In this document: one piece after another, positions 7,051 to 10,761 of the stretch
Layout: the number at the start of each line of letters is the position of its first letter
Position numbering within the stretch: the stretch's first letter is position 1
Assembly: GCA_900759435.1 (NCBI GenBank)
Contig: CAAEVD010000095.1
Coordinates: forward strand, 1 to 10,761
Direction of reading: 5' to 3'
From: an uncultured Collinsella sp.
GTDB taxonomy: Bacteria > Actinomycetota > Coriobacteriia > Coriobacteriales > Coriobacteriaceae
DNA length: 10,761 nucleotides
Made by a program: the position numbers and the translations under genes
The notes under the pieces: model-generated
What the model was told of the DNA's origin: nothing
Seen by the model: the letters and a program-made list of their open reading frames with translations, nothing else
Database searches by the model: none

Positions 7051-8315
7051 GCAAGTTCTCCTTTTTGTCGCGCCGCGTTCAAAGCGGCAAGGATGGTTTG
7101 GAGGAGGCGCTCATGGGAGCCGGCGGCAAAACCGGAGTTCATGGCCTCATAGGTGATTTTCTCGTACGCATCGGGGGCCGGCAGATACTTCTGCCCTCCG
7201 TTGACAAGCGTGGCAAAGAGCACGGGGCAGAATCGGGCGGCGCGCACGGCGGCGCCAAACGAGCTCGAAACCTCGGGCTGGATACCAACGAACTCGGCAT
7301 TTCCCAGCCGAAGTAAATAGACCCTCGTACGCTGTTCGCCTGCCGCATGAAACTCATAAGTTCGATGCGGGGCCAATGAGCAGAAGTCGGCGCGCGTCTG
7401 GGCGGGCAAAAGGACGTCGACCGTGCGAGCATCGACGCCGATGGCATCGTCCTCACGCGCCGCACGGACGGCCTCAATCAACGCATCGCTCATAGCGCGA
7501 CCCTGTCGATGCAGCATGCGATATCCACTCTCGTGAGCATCTAACGTTTGCTTCGCCCCGGTCGAATCGAACGCAACGGTCACGGCGCGCTCCGCCGGAC
7601 TCTGATCCCCCGCGGCACCGGGTAGCAGCAACGCGACTCCGCCCGATTCGCGCTCGAGAGCCATGGCGGCAAAGCCAAAGAGGTCCCCGCTCACCAAGCG
7701 CTTCCCCTGAGAATCGTGCGATCCGTCGAGCACGGAAGACTGGACATCAGCCGTCGCAAGCATGGCAACGAGCCCGCCCTCGGCATCCCTCGCGACAAGT
7801 ACGGGCATCGCGTGGTCGGCAAACCCCTTGGGGTCTACTCCCAGCCACCAGCCGGCCGGTGTCTCAATGTCGCGGTTAACGTTCACAGGACAGTAGCCCT
7901 CCGCCGAGGCGAGCGTGACAGAGCGAATGCCCGCAACCGCCTGCTCAACGGCCGCGCGTGTCGCGGCGATGAGCGCGGCACGATAGCGCTCATTTCGATC
8001 GCGGGCATCGGTGTCGGCCAGATGCCCAGGGGTGCGCACGTGAGGCGCAGAAAACGTGTGGGTCGGGACCACCCAAGAAAAGGCGCCGTCGCAATTGGAG
8101 ACATCCTTGACAACCTCACGCAGATCGACGAGTAGGGCCGGAGCGATCGAGGTAACCTCAAGTGAAAGGATGCAAGCGCGCCGCCCCATCCCTTCGACCA
8201 CGAAGGCACGGGCAAAGATTTCATGACGGAGTGCGTCGAAACCGTCGAACGGCAATACGTCCTCTAAGTTAATGGCCACCCGGGCGGCTCCGGCCTTCAT
8301 CTCTCCCTTATCCAT
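7047..8315 (-). CDS. Ceramidase-fold paralogue with altered metal site
   Basis: This encodes a 422-residue protein of the same fold as its downstream neighbour (PF04734-like), with clear family landmarks: AGAARVAIN (8-16), HEIFARAFVV (31-40), PTHTFSAPH (84-92), CPVNVNRDIETPAG (142-155), a strand DHAMPVLVARDAEGGLVAML (167-186), LLPGAAGDQSP (230-240), IQPEVSSSFGAAV with Glu349, and NGGQKYLPAPDAYE with Tyr377. Compared with the family, His86 is kept but the second His of the HxH pair is Phe88, and the separate zinc-ligand His is Gln192 (ADVQSSVLD where the neighbour has WAVHSACVG). It may therefore bind metal differently, act in another way, or serve as a partner subunit. There is no signal peptide. 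AAGGAGGG eight bases upstream supports the start. It follows the amidohydrolase-like gene by 26 nt and overlaps the next gene by 4 nt, so the three are one operon. Confidence 0.75.
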   Translation of the reverse strand: MDKGEMKAGAARVAINLEDVLPFDGFDALRHEIFARAFVVEGMGRRACILSLEVTSIAPALLVDLREVVKDVSNCDGAFSWVVPTHTFSAPHVRTPGHLADTDARDRNERYRAALIAATRAAVEQAVAGIRSVTLASAEGYCPVNVNRDIETPAGWWLGVDPKGFADHAMPVLVARDAEGGLVAMLATADVQSSVLDGSHDSQGKRLVSGDLFGFAAMALERESGGVALLLPGAAGDQSPAERAVTVAFDSTGAKQTLDAHESGYRMLHRQGRAMSDALIEAVRAAREDDAIGVDARTVDVLLPAQTRADFCSLAPHRTYEFHAAGEQRTRVYLLRLGNAEFVGIQPEVSSSFGAAVRAARFCPVLFATLVNGGQKYLPAPDAYEKITYEAMNSGFAAGSHERLLQTILAALNAARQKGELA

Positions 8316-8341
8316 GGCGAACGCCCTCCTTTATCTGTCGC

Positions 8342-9376
8342 TCACTCGATGCCGTACAAGCGCTGTGCCGTGCCGCCAAGCATAAGGTCCTTGTCCGTAT
8401 CACTTAAATCTGTGGCGCGGACGCAGGCGACACCCTCTGTTAGCCACTCGCGTTTAACGGGATAACTCGTACCAAAGACAATATGGTCTGCACCAAGGAC
8501 TTCAACCGCACAGGCAAGAAGCGTCTCGCCCCAAGGCTGAGCATGGGACATGTCGAAATAGATGTTGTTCTCAAGACGCTTGGAGACCGTCTCGGTATCG
8601 GTCTGGAAGCGACCCGAGGCATCTGAACGCTTGGGACCGTGCGGCAGCAGCATCTCCTTAAACGCAAAATAAGCGCCACCGAGCATGGAGTGGACCATCT
8701 TGACGTTGGGATAACGCTCGAAGAAGTCGCTGAAGATTTCACGACCGATTGCCGTGGTCTGGTCGACGCAACGGCCGTAGGAGCGACGCAGGTTGTCGTA
8801 TGCGAGCAGCGACGTATGCTCGACCGGTACGGGCACATGGTGCACGTAAACGGTGACGCTGCGTTCGTTCAGTCGCTCAAAAAAGTTCGAAAAGATCGGA
8901 TCGTCAAGATAACGCTTGCCGTAGTGAGCGCAGAGCTGCACGCCCGCGAAACCCTCGTCGAGCCTGCGATCGAGCTCCTCGAGGTTCGCCTCGGTGCCAA
9001 AGGGAGGCACGGCGACAAGCGGTATCAAGCGACCGTTCGACGCTTTTGCGTCAGCGGCCATACCGTCGTTGAAGCGCCGGCACATCTCGAGTGACATCCA
9101 CTCATGGCAGCCGGGGAGTTTGAGAATCGCTTTATCGACCCCCGCCTCGTCCATGTCTGCCAGACGCTTCTCAAGGGTGTAGTCTCCCTCGATATAGTTG
9201 AGGCCTGGGAAGCCAGCGGGCTTTTCGATCACAATCTGTCGCTTGCCCGTGGGGCTTACGGTCAGGTAGCCCTCGGTGTCGTAAGCGCGGGGCACCTCGG
9301 CCAAAAACTGTTCACAGAGTGTCTCGTCATGGAAGATGCGCTCGTCAAACCAGTAGGAATTTGCATCGATAATCAT
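8342..9376 (-). CDS. Amidohydrolase-2-fold protein lacking usual metal ligands
   Basis: This encodes a 344-residue TIM-barrel protein of the amidohydrolase-2 group (PF04909; relatives include ACMSD and resorcylate decarboxylases). Support: GVDKAILKLPG (79-89), a LIPLVAVPPFG strand (118-127), DEGFAGVQLCAHYG (140-153), VYVHHVP with His179/180, a YPNVKMVHSMLGG strand with His229, and ADHIVFGTSYPVKREWL (296-312). The usual N-terminal DxHxH is replaced: MIIDANSYWF has Asn6 and Tyr8 where the two His stand. The usual GSDYP is GTSYP, so the Asp ligand is Ser304. It may thus be metal-free or use a different chemistry, so the family name is not evidence of activity. The start at 9376 was chosen because IDANSYW is the expected strand-1 position; the frame extends to 9562 through the promoter and is not credible. 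It is first gene of the operon. Confidence 0.82.
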   Translation of the reverse strand: MIIDANSYWFDERIFHDETLCEQFLAEVPRAYDTEGYLTVSPTGKRQIVIEKPAGFPGLNYIEGDYTLEKRLADMDEAGVDKAILKLPGCHEWMSLEMCRRFNDGMAADAKASNGRLIPLVAVPPFGTEANLEELDRRLDEGFAGVQLCAHYGKRYLDDPIFSNFFERLNERSVTVYVHHVPVPVEHTSLLAYDNLRRSYGRCVDQTTAIGREIFSDFFERYPNVKMVHSMLGGAYFAFKEMLLPHGPKRSDASGRFQTDTETVSKRLENNIYFDMSHAQPWGETLLACAVEVLGADHIVFGTSYPVKREWLTEGVACVRATDLSDTDKDLMLGGTAQRLYGIE

Positions 9377-9408
9377 TGGTGGGGACCGCCTTTCATCTTG
9401 TCGAGAAC

Positions 9409-9438
9409 ATTCTAAAAAAGCGGACACACGGACATCAA
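9409..9438 (-). promoter_or_regulatory. Promoter of the amidohydrolase-ceramidase-like operon
   Basis: Read on the minus strand, a -35 box TTGATG (9433-9438; 4 of 6 to consensus) and a -10 box TAGAAT (9409-9414; 5 of 6) are separated by 18 bp. Transcription would begin near 9402, about 26 nt before the ATG at 9376, with AAAGGCGG as a weak ribosome binding site in between. A T run lies just before the -10. Confidence 0.65.
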
Positions 9439-9453
9439 TTCCAGTTGAAGCAC

Positions 9454-9478
9454 ACTGTATTCCATTTTGGAATACAGT
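9454..9478. promoter_or_regulatory. 25-bp palindromic operator, LysR-type geometry
   Basis: The arms ACTGTATTCCA (9454-9464) and TGGAATACAGT (9468-9478) are perfect inverted repeats around three bases. The core contains T-N11-A (9460-9472), the LysR binding signature. Its centre (9466) lies about 64 bp upstream of the inferred start of transcription, the classic LysR recognition-site distance. A further half-site ATTCCA at 9438-9443 lies exactly 21 bp (two helical turns) from the first arm's ATTCCA (9459-9464) and overlaps the -35 box, as an activation site would. The regulator itself is unidentified; the LysR protein at 3249-4172 is one candidate. Confidence 0.7.
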
Positions 9479-9545
9479 TTTCCGTTCACACGCGATTCCC
9501 ACTCGCCCAAACGATCGAGACGCCGACAACGCGAGCTTTAACAGA

Positions 9546-9582
9546 AAACGGTCGGCCCGCATCCGTTGCGGGCCGACCGTTT
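9546..9582 (-). terminator. Rho-independent terminator of the alaA-like gene
   Basis: A 16-bp GC-rich perfect stem (9546-9561 with 9567-9582) and a 5-nt loop are present. The minus strand continues TTTTCTGTT, a usable U tract. It lies about 20-60 nt after the aminotransferase stop codon and upstream of the operator at 9454-9478, so it isolates the next operon from read-through. Confidence 0.9.
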
Positions 9583-9603
9583 CATTACAGGCTACCTTTG
9601 CCG

Positions 9604-10761
9604 TTACGCCTGGCGGTAATGATCAAAGAAGTCGGCGAGGTCTTCGAGCGACTCTTTGAGCACTTCCATGCGCGGCAGGTACACGATGCGGAAGTGATCG
9701 GGCTCTGCCCAGTTAAAGCCGCCGCCGCGCGTGATCAGAATCTTCTTCTCGTGCAGCAGGTCGAGGGCAAACTGCTCGTCATCGGTGATGTTGAACTTTT
9801 TAACATCCATCTTGGGGAAGATGTAGAACGCCGCACGCGGCTTAACCACCGAGATGCCGTCAATCTTGCTGAGCGCCTCATACACAAAGTTGCGCTGCTC
9901 GTAGACACGGCCGCCGGGACGGATGTAGTCGTTAACGGACTGATGGCCGCCGAGCGCCGTCTGGACGATCGACTGAGCCGGCACGTTGGAGCACAGGCGC
10001 ATGTTGGAGAGCATGTTGATGCCCATGATGAAGTCGCTCATGCAGCGCTGGTTGCCCGAAAGCACCATCCAGCCAATGCGATAGCCCGCGATCATGTGCG
10101 ACTTGGACAGACCGCTAAAGGTGACACAGGGCAGATCGGGAGCGAGCGAGGCAATCGAGACGTGCTCGTAGCCGTCCATGCACAGGCGGTCGTAGATCTC
10201 ATCGGCAAAGATCATCAGCTGATGCCTGCGTGCAATCTCGACGATGCCCTCGAGCACCTCGCGCGGATAGACAGAACCCGTGGGGTTGTTGGGGTTGATG
10301 ATGACGAGGGCTTTGGTCGCGCTCGTAATCTTGGACTCCATATCCTCCAGGTCGGGATACCAATCCGCCTGCTCATCACACAGATAATGTACGGGATGAC
10401 CGCCGGCAAGGGTTGCGCACGCCGTCCAGAGCGGATAGTCGGGGCTGGGGATCAGAATCTCGTCGCCATTGTCGAGCAGCGCGTTCATCGAAAGCTGAAT
10501 GAGCTCGGACACACCGTTGCCCGTGTAGATATGCTCCATCTGAACGTTGGGCAGGCCCTTGATCTGCGAATACTGCATGATCGCCTTGCGCGCGGAGAAC
10601 AGGCCACGCGAGTTGGAATAGCCTTCGCAGTCGGGCAGCTGCTGGCGCATGTCCTTGATGACCTCATCGGGCGTGCGGAAACCGAAGGGCGCCGGGTTGC
10701 CGATATTGAGCTTGAGGATGCGCTCGCCCTCGTCCTCCATACGGGCGGCCTCGTCGACGAC
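9604..10761 (-). CDS. alaA: Alanine aminotransferase AlaA-like (5' end outside window)
   Basis: This encodes the last 385 residues of a fold-type I, PLP-dependent aminotransferase that makes alanine from pyruvate and glutamate. I recognise close likeness to E. coli AlaA along its length: LKLNIGNPAPFGF, YTGNGVSELIQLSMNALL, GDEILIPSPDYPLWT, NPNNPTGSVY, FADEIYD, GLSKSHMIAGYRIGWMV (with the PLP-binding Lys), and FNWAEPDHFRIVYLPR near the end. The gene runs off the right edge: the frame stays open to 10761 with VVDEAAR before the internal Met at 10740, and AlaA-type proteins have about 20 further residues before LKLNIGNP, so Met at 10740 is not the true start. The stop is at 9604 and a strong terminator follows. 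No obvious link to the neighbouring operon is seen. Confidence 0.93.
   Translation of the reverse strand, partial: VVDEAARMEDEGERILKLNIGNPAPFGFRTPDEVIKDMRQQLPDCEGYSNSRGLFSARKAIMQYSQIKGLPNVQMEHIYTGNGVSELIQLSMNALLDNGDEILIPSPDYPLWTACATLAGGHPVHYLCDEQADWYPDLEDMESKITSATKALVIINPNNPTGSVYPREVLEGIVEIARRHQLMIFADEIYDRLCMDGYEHVSIASLAPDLPCVTFSGLSKSHMIAGYRIGWMVLSGNQRCMSDFIMGINMLSNMRLCSNVPAQSIVQTALGGHQSVNDYIRPGGRVYEQRNFVYEALSKIDGISVVKPRAAFYIFPKMDVKKFNITDDEQFALDLLHEKKILITRGGGFNWAEPDHFRIVYLPRMEVLKESLEDLADFFDHYRQA

Noticed and set aside
9454..9478. Palindrome considered as a plus-strand terminator because TTTT follows
   Set aside because: The stem is AT-rich, the loop has only 3 nt, no plus-strand gene ends there, and its spacing to the minus-strand promoter fits an operator better.
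8342..9562. Longer amidohydrolase frame starting at 9562
   Set aside because: The added N-terminus spans the promoter, operator and terminator regions; the barrel begins at MIIDANSYW.

Overview
The window looks like a chromosomal segment of a high-GC, anaerobic Coriobacteriia-type actinobacterium, and the closest feel is a gut Collinsella relative. This is an inference from base composition, from strong AAGGAG-type ribosome binding sites, and from the mix of families: a PTS permease, a short Firmicutes/Coriobacteria-style peptide deformylase, and an AlaA-type aminotransferase. No rRNA, tRNA, CRISPR array, transposase or phage gene is visible. Coding density is high and no gene-free stretch exceeds about 230 bases.

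Layout, left to right. (1) On the minus strand, a protein with an acidic N-terminus, a MarR-like winged helix and a long RGG-repeat tail, with a rho-independent terminator near the left edge and an extra perfect inverted repeat just after its stop. (2) On the minus strand, a drug-efflux-type MFS transporter (DHA2-like). It is divergent from a plus-strand pair, a short peptide deformylase followed after 36 nt by a LysR-type regulator. (3) A strong bidirectional terminator separates LysR from the convergent minus-strand block. (4) The minus-strand block, in transcription order from about 9400 down to 4296, holds an amidohydrolase-fold protein, two neighbouring paralogues of the neutral/alkaline ceramidase fold (overlapping by ATGA), and, after a 193-bp gap, a PTS EIIBC permease of the glucoside/sucrose/trehalose group without an IIA domain. 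(5) At the right edge is the 3' part of an alaA-like alanine aminotransferase gene, with its own clear terminator.

The most interesting unit is block (4). All four proteins lack visible export signals or are inner-membrane, so a reasonable reading is that a sugar-containing compound enters by the PTS and is processed in the cytoplasm by the two ceramidase-fold hydrolases and the amidohydrolase-like protein. Two of those three soluble proteins have lost canonical metal ligands in a patterned way. The first ceramidase-like gene keeps one His, the Glu and the Tyr but has Phe and Gln where the family has His. The amidohydrolase-like protein has Asn/Tyr instead of the N-terminal HxH pair and Ser instead of the C-terminal Asp.

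The promoter ahead of block (4) is unusually legible. It has a -35/-10 pair, a 25-bp palindrome containing a T-N11-A core centred near -64, and a second half-site 21 bp closer to the gene overlapping -35. This is the textbook spacing of a LysR-type activator, and one LysR gene lies 5 kb away in the same window.
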